This document shows, in pieces, positions 1 to 6,371 of a stretch of DNA of 24,428 nt. The position numbers were made by a program, and so were the translations under genes. This DNA is from an uncultured Thermomicrobia bacterium (GTDB lineage: Bacteria > Chloroflexota > Chloroflexia > Thermomicrobiales > JALYUS01). How positions within the stretch are numbered: position 1 is the first letter of the stretch; the number at the start of each line of letters is the position of its first letter. The notes beneath the pieces are model-generated. The model was not told the origin of the DNA, ran no database searches, and saw nothing but the letters and a program-made list of their open reading frames with translations. Where the stretch lies: the NCBI GenBank assembly GCA_937968015.1, contig CALBSO010000111.1, forward strand, positions 1-24,428, read 5' to 3'.

Positions 1-1
1 C

Positions 2-1051
2 GACACCTTCAGCATCAAGCCGTCCCATGTCCACGTCAACTCGCACCATTGGTTAAATACTGCGGGCGCGATCGCGTGGAATATGGGCGAGTTCGCGCGA
101 TCCGCCACGATGCTCGCCGAGAGTGTGGCGCGCTTTCGGGTGCTCGGCGACCGGCGAAGCCTCGGGCAGGCGCTCCTCAACCTCGCGCTCACCCTGCTCT
201 ACCAGGGAGACGCGGAAGCGGCACACGCAGTGATGACGGAGGGTGTCTCGGTGGTCGAAACCGTGGACGACCCGTGGCTCCTCGGCATGGTGCACTTCGG
301 GCTCGGCGAGATGCTGGCGACGGATGACCCGGACGCGGCGCACGCGGCCTACGAGCGCAGTCTTGCCGTGCACCGGGCGATCAATGAACCGTGGGGGATG
401 GCGCATGCCATCCACGGCCTCGGCGGGCTCGCGATGCGCCAGCGGGACTACGGGACCGCTCGCGCGCTGATGGAGGAGGCGTTGGCGCTGCGGCGGTCGG
501 TCAATGAACCGGGTGCGATCGCGACCTCGCTGACGAGTCTGGGCGAACTGTCCCGCCGCGCGGGTGATGACGCGGGCGCCGTGCAGTATCTCGAGGAGGG
601 ATTGGGGCGGTTCCGCGAGTTGGGGGCTGCGGAGCAGGTAGCGTGGACGTTGTACAACCTCGGCATGGTCGCGGTGCAGCGCGGGGATGCCGACGGTGCG
701 GCAACGGCGCTGGCGGAATGCCTCGCGCTGCGTGCCGAACAAGGGAACGCGGGGGAGATCGCCAAGACGATCGCGGGTGCGGCGCGGGTGGCGGTGCTGC
801 GGGGGGAGGCGGAGCGGGCGGCGCGGCTCTGGGGCGCGGTGGAAGGGATACGCACGATACACGGCGTGGTGGCGCCGACGGATGAGGATGGGGAAGAGGA
901 GCAGCGCATGGTGGCGCTCATTCGCGCAGCGCTGGGCGCGACGACTGCTTCCGGCGCCTTCGCGACGGGTCGCGCACTGACGCTACCGGAGGCGATCCGT
1001 CTTGCACGCGAAACGATGAGCGCCGGACCGGACGATCGGTCTCGCCGGTAA
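2..1051 (+). CDS. TPR-repeat protein, 3' part of a probable LuxR/AfsR-type ATPase regulator (5' end outside window)
   Basis: The reading frame is open from base 2 to the TAA at 1049-1051, so about 349 residues are seen and the true start is upstream; the first ATG at 83 is not convincing because the protein already reads as TPR helix before it (LNTAGAIAWNMGEFARSA). The visible part is a chain of helical pairs of about 40 residues with TPR spacing, such as GQALLNLALTLLYQGD and VAWTLYNLGMVAVQRGD. The C-terminal stretch (AARLWGAVEGIR through GRALTLPEAIRLARE) is the tail I know from large bacterial AfsR/LuxR-like regulators with an NB-ARC-type ATPase followed by TPRs. That assignment is by resemblance; the ATPase and DNA-binding parts are not in the window. 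TPRs usually act as a protein or ligand docking surface. It converges on the isomerase operon with 114 bp between the genes. Confidence is high for a TPR protein, moderate for the regulator class. Confidence 0.8.
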   Translation, partial: DTFSIKPSHVHVNSHHWLNTAGAIAWNMGEFARSATMLAESVARFRVLGDRRSLGQALLNLALTLLYQGDAEAAHAVMTEGVSVVETVDDPWLLGMVHFGLGEMLATDDPDAAHAAYERSLAVHRAINEPWGMAHAIHGLGGLAMRQRDYGTARALMEEALALRRSVNEPGAIATSLTSLGELSRRAGDDAGAVQYLEEGLGRFRELGAAEQVAWTLYNLGMVAVQRGDADGAATALAECLALRAEQGNAGEIAKTIAGAARVAVLRGEAERAARLWGAVEGIRTIHGVVAPTDEDGEEEQRMVALIRAALGATTASGAFATGRALTLPEAIRLARETMSAGPDDRSRR

Positions 1052-1165
1052 TGGGCAGCCACCGTGCGGCACTCAGGGGTAACGAGCGGGCCGATTCGCG
1101 ATTCATTTCGTCGTTGGATCGGCGGGATTTGACTGCTTGACGGAGGTTGCCAATCACCGCCGGTG

Positions 1166-1960
1166 TTAGTCACCCCACAGTGAGCGGACGAACTGGGCCG
1201 TGCGCGGCAGAATCTCGTCTGCGCGGCCGGACAGATTGCATTCCAGCGCGCAATAGCCGTCGTATTCGATGTCGCGCAGTTCGCGGAAGGCCGCCATGAA
1301 GTCAGAGATGCCTGTGCCCGGTTCCAGCCGCGTGTTGTCTGCGAGATGGACGTAGCCGAGATATTGCCGCGCCATATGAAGCGCCGTCACCGGATCGCGC
1401 TCCTCGATGTTCATGTGAAAGAGATCACCGAGCAATCGCATCCGCTCGCTGCCAATCCGCTCGCACCACGCGACGCCCTGCTCCAAGCGGTGGATCAGGT
1501 GCGTCTCGTAACGATTGAGCGGTTCAAGGATCACCGTCGAGCCGACGGACGCCGCGAACTCGGTCAGTTCATGGAGCGCGTCGGCCAGCCGTTCCTCGTC
1601 CGCGATTGCATCCCGTTTTTGCGCGAAGGGCAGTTGGTCCGAATAGCCATAGATCGGCACGACGATCACGCCCGCCGCCTCGACTTCCGCCGCGTACGTC
1701 AGCAGCCGCGCGATGTCCTCCAGGCATTGCAGCCGCTCGTCCGGGTCCGCCGCGACCGGCCAGCCGCGGTACCCCCCGACGATTCCCGCCACACGCGCCG
1801 TGCCGCCGCGCACGAGTTGGGCAATCGCGCGATGCTCGGCACGTAAGGTGTCGCCGCGTACCTCGATGGCATCGTAGCCCCAGGTCGCCGCCTGCTCGAA
1901 CTTCATTTCGAGCGATGGCGCGGGCAAGAGGTTTTCCTGAACGGCGAGACGGAGTGACAT
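1166..1960 (-). CDS. Sugar phosphate isomerase/epimerase (xylose-isomerase-like TIM barrel)
   Basis: This 264-residue protein has the size and motif order of the AP-endonuclease-2/xylose-isomerase-like TIM-barrel family (cytoplasmic sugar isomerases and epimerases, tagatose-3-epimerase-like). Expected metal-site residues are visible: Glu146 in LEPLNRYETHL, Asp179 in GDLFHMNIEE, His205 in VHLADN and Glu240 in YCALECN. The family normally shifts a keto or hydroxyl group between neighbouring sugar carbons with a divalent metal; the substrate cannot be read from sequence. The ATG at 1960-1958 is preceded by an AAAGGA ribosome-binding site at suitable distance. It is the second gene of a leftward pair, 39 bp or less behind a second, only distantly related member of the same fold, so the two probably act in one sugar or polyol catabolic route. 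The motif EPLNRYET is typical of the hydroxypyruvate-isomerase/epimerase branch, but I would not name a substrate. Confidence 0.85.
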   Translation of the reverse strand: MSLRLAVQENLLPAPSLEMKFEQAATWGYDAIEVRGDTLRAEHRAIAQLVRGGTARVAGIVGGYRGWPVAADPDERLQCLEDIARLLTYAAEVEAAGVIVVPIYGYSDQLPFAQKRDAIADEERLADALHELTEFAASVGSTVILEPLNRYETHLIHRLEQGVAWCERIGSERMRLLGDLFHMNIEERDPVTALHMARQYLGYVHLADNTRLEPGTGISDFMAAFRELRDIEYDGYCALECNLSGRADEILPRTAQFVRSLWGD

Positions 1961-1999
1961 GGTCGGTCCTTTTCGGGAGGGGGCAGGGGGTAGGCGCCT

Positions 2000-2962
2000 C
2001 TACGCCCACCACATCCCGCCGGTGCTTTCCGTAAAGATTGCGTCCTTCAGCGTGCCGACGGCTTTCAGGAAGCCTTCGTTCGGAGAGGCCAGCGCGTCCT
2101 CGTGCTCGATGGAGAGAACGCCGTCGAAGCCGATTTCCCGGAGGGTCGAGACGAACTGCCGCCAAAAGAGCAAATCGTGGCCATAGCCGACAGAGCGGAA
2201 AATCCACGCCCGGTTCGGGATGTCCGAATAGTGCTTTGTGTCGAGCACACCATGCATCGCGACATTGTACGGGTTGATCGCGGTATCCTTCGCGTGGACG
2301 TAGTAGACGATCTCCTTCAAATAGCGTAGCGCCTGACACGGATCAATCCCCTGCCAGAAGAGATGCGACGGGTCCACATTCGCGCCGATCACCGGGCCGA
2401 CGGCATCACTCATCTTGCGCATCGTCTCTGGATTGTAGCAAATGAAGCCGGGATGCATCTCGAAGGCGACACGCACGCCGCGCTCCTCGGCGTATTTCCC
2501 CGCCTCGCGCCAGTAGGGGATGGCGACCGTGTTCCACTGCCAGTCGAGGATCGTCAGGAAATCATCCGGCCACGGGCACGTCACCCAGTTCGGATATTTT
2601 GAGCCCTCCGAGTCGCCGGGGCAGCCGGAGAAACAGACGATCGTTTGCAGCTCCAATTTCTGGGCGAGCGCTGCCGTCTTGCGGAAGATCGCGTCACTCT
2701 TCCGCGCCTGTTCTTTATTCGGGTGCAGCGGGTTGCCGTGACAGGAGAGAGCGGAGATTTCCAAATCGCGCGACGTAAAGAGCGCCTTATACTCCCGTGC
2801 CTTGCCGTCATCCGCGAGCAGGGCATCCACATCAATATGTGGCGTGTCGGGATAGCGGCCTGTCCTGATCTCTACCGCCGTGCAACCGGCCTCGGCGACG
2901 AAGTCGAGCATTGCTTCAATCGGCTGGCTATCAAAGAGCGGATCGAAGATACCGATTTTCAT
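2000..2962 (-). CDS. Sugar phosphate isomerase/epimerase (IolE-like TIM barrel)
   Basis: The 320-residue product starts MKIGIFDPLF and has the xylose-isomerase-like TIM-barrel pattern: Glu168 in FEMHPG, Asp197 and His200 in NVDPSHLFWQGID, His223 in YVHAKD, and Glu286 in LSIEHED. The phrases VDPSHLFWQGID and VHAKDT are typical of the IolE/hydroxypyruvate-isomerase-like branch found in inositol and sugar catabolism clusters. I prefer the ATG at 2962-2960 to an in-frame GTG at 2983, because AGGGAG lies 5 to 6 bases before the ATG and the conserved first beta strand (MKIGIFD) begins there. A promoter-like pair lies on the minus strand at 3032-3004. It is the first gene of the two-gene operon. Substrate unknown; no transporter or kinase sits beside it to help. 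Confidence 0.85.
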   Translation of the reverse strand: MKIGIFDPLFDSQPIEAMLDFVAEAGCTAVEIRTGRYPDTPHIDVDALLADDGKAREYKALFTSRDLEISALSCHGNPLHPNKEQARKSDAIFRKTAALAQKLELQTIVCFSGCPGDSEGSKYPNWVTCPWPDDFLTILDWQWNTVAIPYWREAGKYAEERGVRVAFEMHPGFICYNPETMRKMSDAVGPVIGANVDPSHLFWQGIDPCQALRYLKEIVYYVHAKDTAINPYNVAMHGVLDTKHYSDIPNRAWIFRSVGYGHDLLFWRQFVSTLREIGFDGVLSIEHEDALASPNEGFLKAVGTLKDAIFTESTGGMWWA

Positions 2963-3003
2963 GGTGGCTCCCTTCATTGTCACAGCAAGGCTCTCTCCAT
3001 TCC

Positions 3004-3032
3004 ATGATGCGCGTCCCCGTCGGAGGCGTCAA
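3004..3032 (-). promoter_or_regulatory. Putative promoter of the isomerase operon
   Basis: Reading the minus strand, TTGACG (3032-3027) is followed after exactly 17 bases by CATCAT (3009-3004). The -35 fits well and the -10 is mediocre. Transcription would begin near 2997, giving a leader of about 35 bases to the ATG at 2962. Confidence 0.45.
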
Positions 3033-3036
3033 GGAT

Positions 3037-3098
3037 GTTCGATGTTCGGAGTTCGAAGAAATCTATCCCCGAACTCCGAACTCCGAACTCCGAACCCG
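3037..3098. repeat. Heptamer-word array 1, inverted (GTTCGGA / GAACTCC)
   Basis: The left arm is three 7-bp words in phase: GTTCGAT (3037-3043), GTTCGGA (3044-3050) and GTTCGAA (3051-3057). After 13 bases the right arm gives GAACTCC three times (3071-3077, 3078-3084, 3085-3091) and then GAACCCG (3092-3098). The 12-mer at 3044-3055 is an exact reverse complement of 3070-3081, so the unit can form a hairpin. It lies between the divergent isomerase operon and dprA and ends about 9 bases before the dprA -10 box. Confidence 0.85.
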
Positions 3099-3106
3099 CC
3101 ACCGTG

Positions 3107-3112
3107 TATACT
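3107..3112 (+). promoter_or_regulatory. Putative dprA -10 box giving a leaderless transcript
   Basis: TATACT lies 7 bases before the dprA ATG at 3120, so transcription would be expected to start at or just before the A of the start codon. No Shine-Dalgarno sequence precedes this ATG, which fits leaderless translation. No good -35 is seen; the -35 position falls in the heptamer array. Confidence 0.4.
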
Positions 3113-3119
3113 GCCGTGC

Positions 3120-4220
3120 ATGACGGAGACGGAGGAGCGAGCATATTGGGTTGCATGGGCGCGCGTGCCGGGTATTGGACCGGCGCGCCTGCGGCTGCTC
3201 GCCCGCGCCTTCGGGACATTGAAAGCGGCGTGGAATGGCCGGGCGCTCGATCTCCGGGGTGCAGGGCTGGATGAACGGACCACCGCCAGCGCCATGAAAG
3301 CGTTCGGGACGCTCGACCCGGCGACCGAATGGGAGCGGACGGTGCAAGCAGGCATCACTGTGCTCACCTGGAACGACGATGAATACCCCGAACGCCTCCG
3401 CTCGATTGCCTCGGCGCCCGCGATTCTCTTCATTCGTGGCGCGCTGACGGCGGATGACACCCTGGCGGTCGCGGTCGTCGGCACGCGCCGTGCGACCGCA
3501 TATGGCCGCGAGGTGACGCACCGGATCGCGACCGATCTCGCCGCGGTCGGCGTGACGGTTATCAGCGGGCTGGCAAAGGGGATAGACGGCATCGCGCACG
3601 ACCGCGCGCTCGCCGCCGGTGGCCGCACGCTCGCGGTGCTCGGCCACGGCATGGACACGATCTATCCACCGGAGCATCGGAGCCTCGCCGCGCGGATCGC
3701 CGAGGGCGGAGGCGCATTGATCACCGAATACCCGCTCGGCGCGCGGATTGATCCGGCGAATTTCCCCGCGCGCAACCGGATCATCAGCGGCCTCGCCCTC
3801 GGCGTCGTGATCGTCGAGGCCGATCGCAAAAGCGGCGCGCTGATCACCGCCGACTTCGCCGCCGATCAGGGCAGAGATGTCTTCGCCGTTCCGGGGAGCA
3901 TCCTCAGCCCGATGAGCGCGGGATGCAACGCGCTGATAAAGGATGGCGCGCGGCTCGTCACGAGCGTGGATGATATTCTCGCCGAACTGCGGCTGGAAAT
4001 TCGGCGCGAGCAACACGCAACCCAGCAGGCTCTTCCCACCTTACCCGGCGTGCCCGGTGCGGAGGCGCTGCTCGGTGCATTGAGCGCGGAACCATCCCAT
4101 ATTGACGATCTCTGCCGCGCCTGCGGCCTGCCAATCAGCGATGTGAATGGGCTGCTCGTGCAGTTGCAACTGACCGGTGTGGTGCGCCCGGCGGGGCCGC
4201 AATTGTACGTGCGCGCATAA
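3120..4220 (+). CDS. dprA: DNA-processing protein DprA (Smf), loads RecA on incoming single-stranded DNA
   Basis: This 366-residue protein has the full DprA architecture. An N-terminal helix-hairpin-helix/SAM-like part covers about 1-75 (VPGIGPARLRLLARAFG). A Rossmann-fold DprA domain covers about 80-290 with VGTRRATAYGR (120-130), SGLAKGIDGIAH (149-160), FPARNRIISGL (215-225) and AVPGSILSPMSAGCN. A C-terminal winged helix (about 310-366) ends in VVRPAGPQLYVRA. DprA binds single-stranded DNA entering during natural transformation and recruits RecA; it is also kept by non-competent bacteria. The frame stays open upstream to 2880, but that part runs through the intergenic array and looks non-coding. 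I chose ATG 3120 because the conserved protein starts there. No SD is present, and a TATACT box just upstream suggests a leaderless message. A 10-bp direct repeat (ATTGTACGTG) spans its 3' end. Confidence 0.95.
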   Translation: MTETEERAYWVAWARVPGIGPARLRLLARAFGTLKAAWNGRALDLRGAGLDERTTASAMKAFGTLDPATEWERTVQAGITVLTWNDDEYPERLRSIASAPAILFIRGALTADDTLAVAVVGTRRATAYGREVTHRIATDLAAVGVTVISGLAKGIDGIAHDRALAAGGRTLAVLGHGMDTIYPPEHRSLAARIAEGGGALITEYPLGARIDPANFPARNRIISGLALGVVIVEADRKSGALITADFAADQGRDVFAVPGSILSPMSAGCNALIKDGARLVTSVDDILAELRLEIRREQHATQQALPTLPGVPGAEALLGALSAEPSHIDDLCRACGLPISDVNGLLVQLQLTGVVRPAGPQLYVRA

Positions 4221-4235
4221 TCCGTATTGTACGTG
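4202..4235. repeat. 10-bp direct repeat across the dprA stop codon
   Basis: ATTGTACGTG occurs at 4202-4211, inside the last dprA codons, and again at 4226-4235, just after the stop, with 14 bases between. It looks like a short local duplication. Function unknown. Confidence 0.6.
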
Positions 4236-4256
4236 AAGCGGTCGGAGGAATGGGTC

Positions 4257-4300
4257 AGTGGGTGACGCTACCTCGATATGAGTGAACCAGTGGGTCACCC
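4257..4300. repeat. Paired AGTGGGT motifs with inverted GGGTGAC/GTCACCC ends
   Basis: AGTGGGTGAC at 4257-4266 and AGTGGGTCACCC ending at 4300 form both a direct repeat (AGTGGGT) and an inverted repeat (GGGTGAC 4260-4266 with GTCACCC 4294-4300). It lies in the 221-bp gap between dprA and the methyltransferase and could be an operator or a weak hairpin. The rest of this gap shows nothing I can name. Confidence 0.4.
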
Positions 4301-4441
4301 GTGGCGGACATAGCCATGAGACCATGCAAGGAGTGGGATGCAGACCGCTCTTATGCCCATCGGGGAACCGAGCGCTCCCGCCGCTCTCGGCGCAAGGTCG
4401 TGGCAGCCTGAGACAGGCGCTATGGTAAGGAGGCATCAGCC

Positions 4442-5077
4442 ATGAAGCGATTTGGACGGACTTTCGGCAGACAGTTCGGGCGTCCGCGTGGCCCCCTCGG
4501 TCGGCTCGCCGCCCGACTGATGCGCCGGGGCAACGCGCCGCTTAACCTCTGGATGGTCGAGCTCCTGGCGGTCGCGCCCCAGGATCATGTCCTGGAGATT
4601 GGGTTCGGCCCCGGCGTGGCACTCGCCGCACTCCTCGCCCGCGCTTCGGGCGGTCTCGTCGCGGGCGTTGACGCGTCGGGGTTGATGGTCCGGCAGGCGC
4701 GTTCCCGGCATGCCGATGCGATTGCCGCCGGGCGGCTGGAGATTCGCCAGGGCGACGCCAGATCCCTGCCCTACGACGACGCAACGTTCGATAAGGCGTG
4801 TGGCGCGCACGTCATCTACTTCTGGCCGGACGCGGTCGCCATAGTGCGCGAGTTACGACGGGTGCTGCGGCCCGGCGGTACGTTAGCACTCGCCTACCAG
4901 GAGCGGGAGCGCATGCCGCCGAGAGCCGCATCCGGCCTGAGCCAGGCCGGAGCGAGACTGTTCGGTCCCGGCGAGGTGGAGAAGGTCGTCCGGGCTGCGG
5001 GGTTTGCGGATGTACGCGTAGAGACGCAGGCAACCCCGGATGGGCCAGCCGGCTTCTGCGTATTAGCGGTCAAGTAG
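4442..5077 (+). CDS. Class I SAM-dependent methyltransferase (Methyltransf_11 type)
   Basis: A 211-residue protein with a Rossmann-like SAM methyltransferase core. Motif I is VLEIGFGPGVALAAL (50-64), an acidic loop GVDAS follows, then QGDARSLPYDDATFD (103-117, motif II/III region) and VLRPGGTLALAYQE (141-154). The family transfers a methyl group from S-adenosylmethionine to small molecules, lipids or quinones; the acceptor is not readable here. The first 30 residues are very basic (MKRFGRTFGRQFGRPRG), which might help it sit on membrane or nucleic acid. The start is clear: AAGGAGG at 4427-4433 is 8 bases before the ATG. It interrupts the usual dprA-topA neighbourhood and is followed by manC after a 66-bp gap, so the two may be co-transcribed. 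Confidence 0.85.
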   Translation: MKRFGRTFGRQFGRPRGPLGRLAARLMRRGNAPLNLWMVELLAVAPQDHVLEIGFGPGVALAALLARASGGLVAGVDASGLMVRQARSRHADAIAAGRLEIRQGDARSLPYDDATFDKACGAHVIYFWPDAVAIVRELRRVLRPGGTLALAYQERERMPPRAASGLSQAGARLFGPGEVEKVVRAAGFADVRVETQATPDGPAGFCVLAVK

Positions 5078-5143
5078 ATTGCCTCAGCGCTCATGGATGC
5101 GACGATTATGGGCAGACTTTGGGACTTGCGGCAGGAGGGCAGT

Positions 5144-6205
5144 GTGAATCTCTATGGGGTGATCCTTGCGGGCGGCGGCGGCACGCGGCTCTGGCCGCTC
5201 TCTCGCCAGAACCGGCCGAAGCCACTCCTGAACCTGCTTGGTGACCGGAGTATGCTGCAAGAGACCGTCGCGCGGCTCACGCCACTGATCGCGCCGGAGC
5301 GGTTGTTTATCGCGGTCAACGCGGCGCACGCGCCGGAGGTTGCGCGCCAGATCCCGGAAGTACCCGCCGATCATATCGTCGTCGAACCCGTTGCGCGGGA
5401 GACCGGCCCCGCCCTCGGCCTCGCCGCCATCCATCTCGCGCACCGGGACCCCGACGCGACGCTCGCCTCCTTCCAGGCCGATCATGTCATCCTCCAGCCG
5501 GACATCCTGCGCGGCGCCGTCGCCCTCGCCGCGCACGCCGCCCAGGACGGCTCGATTGTCACCATCGGCATCACGCCGACGTTCGCCGCGACGGGTTATG
5601 GCTACATCGAACTCGCGGGTATCACACGGCAGGAAGATGATCTTTGCGTGCGCGAGGCGGTGCGCTTCGTGGAGAAGCCCGCGCGCGAAACGGCGGAAGC
5701 GTATCTCGCCACCGGCAACTTCGTCTGGAACGCGGGGCTTTTCATCTGCCGCGTCCAGACGCTCCTCGATGCGTTCGCCGCGCATCTGCCGGAGACGTAC
5801 GCGGGCCTGATGCAGATCAAAGACGCCATCGGCACCGATACATACGTCGAGACCCTCGAATCCGTCTTCCCGACACTCGGCAAGGTGAGCATTGATGTCG
5901 GGATCATGGAGAAATTCCATCCGCTCGTCACGGTGCCCTGCGATCCCGGTTGGAACGATGTCGGCGACTGGGACACGCTCGCCTCGCTCATGCAGGGCGA
6001 CGATGACGGCAATGTGGCGATTGGCACGACGCACCTCGCCATCGAGACGAAGCGCACGCTCGTCCATGGTCGGGATCGCCTGATCGTGACGGTTGGCATC
6101 GAGGACTTGATCATCGTGGATACCTCCGACGCCGTCCTCATCATCCCCCGCAGCCGCGCACAGGATGTCAAGAAAGTCGTCGAGCGACTGACGAGCCATC
6201 ACTAA
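5144..6205 (+). CDS. manC: Mannose-1-phosphate guanylyltransferase (GDP-mannose pyrophosphorylase)
   Basis: The 353-residue enzyme makes GDP-mannose from mannose-1-phosphate and GTP, the activated sugar for cell-surface polysaccharides and protein or lipid mannosylation. The nucleotidyltransferase signature is at the very N-terminus (GGGGTRLWPLSR, 10-21, then RPKPLLNLLGD), followed by the nucleotide-site loop FQADHVI (110-116; most relatives have a Pro at the Gln position), FVEKP (175-179), WNAGLF (195-200) and GWNDVGDWD (269-277). The length fits the short form without the phosphomannose isomerase domain. I chose GTG 5144 because AGGAGGG (5133-5139) sits 4 bases before it and the conserved protein starts here; an in-frame ATG at 5093 lacks an SD and adds an unconserved stretch. 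The family 2 glycosyltransferase at 11819 resembles enzymes that can use GDP-mannose, but the two are not adjacent. Confidence 0.92.
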   Translation: MNLYGVILAGGGGTRLWPLSRQNRPKPLLNLLGDRSMLQETVARLTPLIAPERLFIAVNAAHAPEVARQIPEVPADHIVVEPVARETGPALGLAAIHLAHRDPDATLASFQADHVILQPDILRGAVALAAHAAQDGSIVTIGITPTFAATGYGYIELAGITRQEDDLCVREAVRFVEKPARETAEAYLATGNFVWNAGLFICRVQTLLDAFAAHLPETYAGLMQIKDAIGTDTYVETLESVFPTLGKVSIDVGIMEKFHPLVTVPCDPGWNDVGDWDTLASLMQGDDDGNVAIGTTHLAIETKRTLVHGRDRLIVTVGIEDLIIVDTSDAVLIIPRSRAQDVKKVVERLTSHH

Positions 6206-6211
6206 ACGAGA

Positions 6212-6239
6212 GCAATGCGCAATGCGCAATGTGCATTGC
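6212..6239. repeat. Heptamer-word array 2 (GCAATGC), upstream of topA
   Basis: Four 7-bp words in phase: GCAATGC (6212-6218), GCAATGC (6219-6225), GCAATGT (6226-6232) and the inverted word GCATTGC (6233-6239). It follows the manC stop by a few bases and lies upstream of the topA promoter. The same word returns on the other side of topA at 8836-8891. Confidence 0.85.
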
Positions 6240-6302
6240 ATAGGTCGTCGCTCTTGGGATTAGAAAGCCCGTTCTATGTGTTGTACCAATTGATGCGTCG
6301 TC

Positions 6303-6333
6303 TTGACACCGACGGCATCTTTTCTGCTACGCT
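6303..6333 (+). promoter_or_regulatory. Putative topA promoter
   Basis: TTGACA (6303-6308) and TACGCT (6328-6333) are separated by 19 bases, with TGC directly before the -10 (extended -10). The spacer is a little long but the TG extension compensates. Transcription would start near 6340, about 30 bases before the topA ATG, with the SD at 6360-6367 in between. Confidence 0.6.
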
Positions 6334-6371
6334 AGCGCGGGTGAGATGTGAACGTACACAGGAGGGGCGCA

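Noticed and set aside
49..327. A 92-codon frame inside the TPR gene
   Set aside because: It has an Arg/Gly/Ala-rich composition and overlaps a frame with clear TPR periodicity that is open to the window edge.
2880..3119. An 80-codon N-terminal extension of dprA
   Set aside because: It passes through the minus-strand isomerase start and the heptamer array; conserved DprA sequence begins at 3120.
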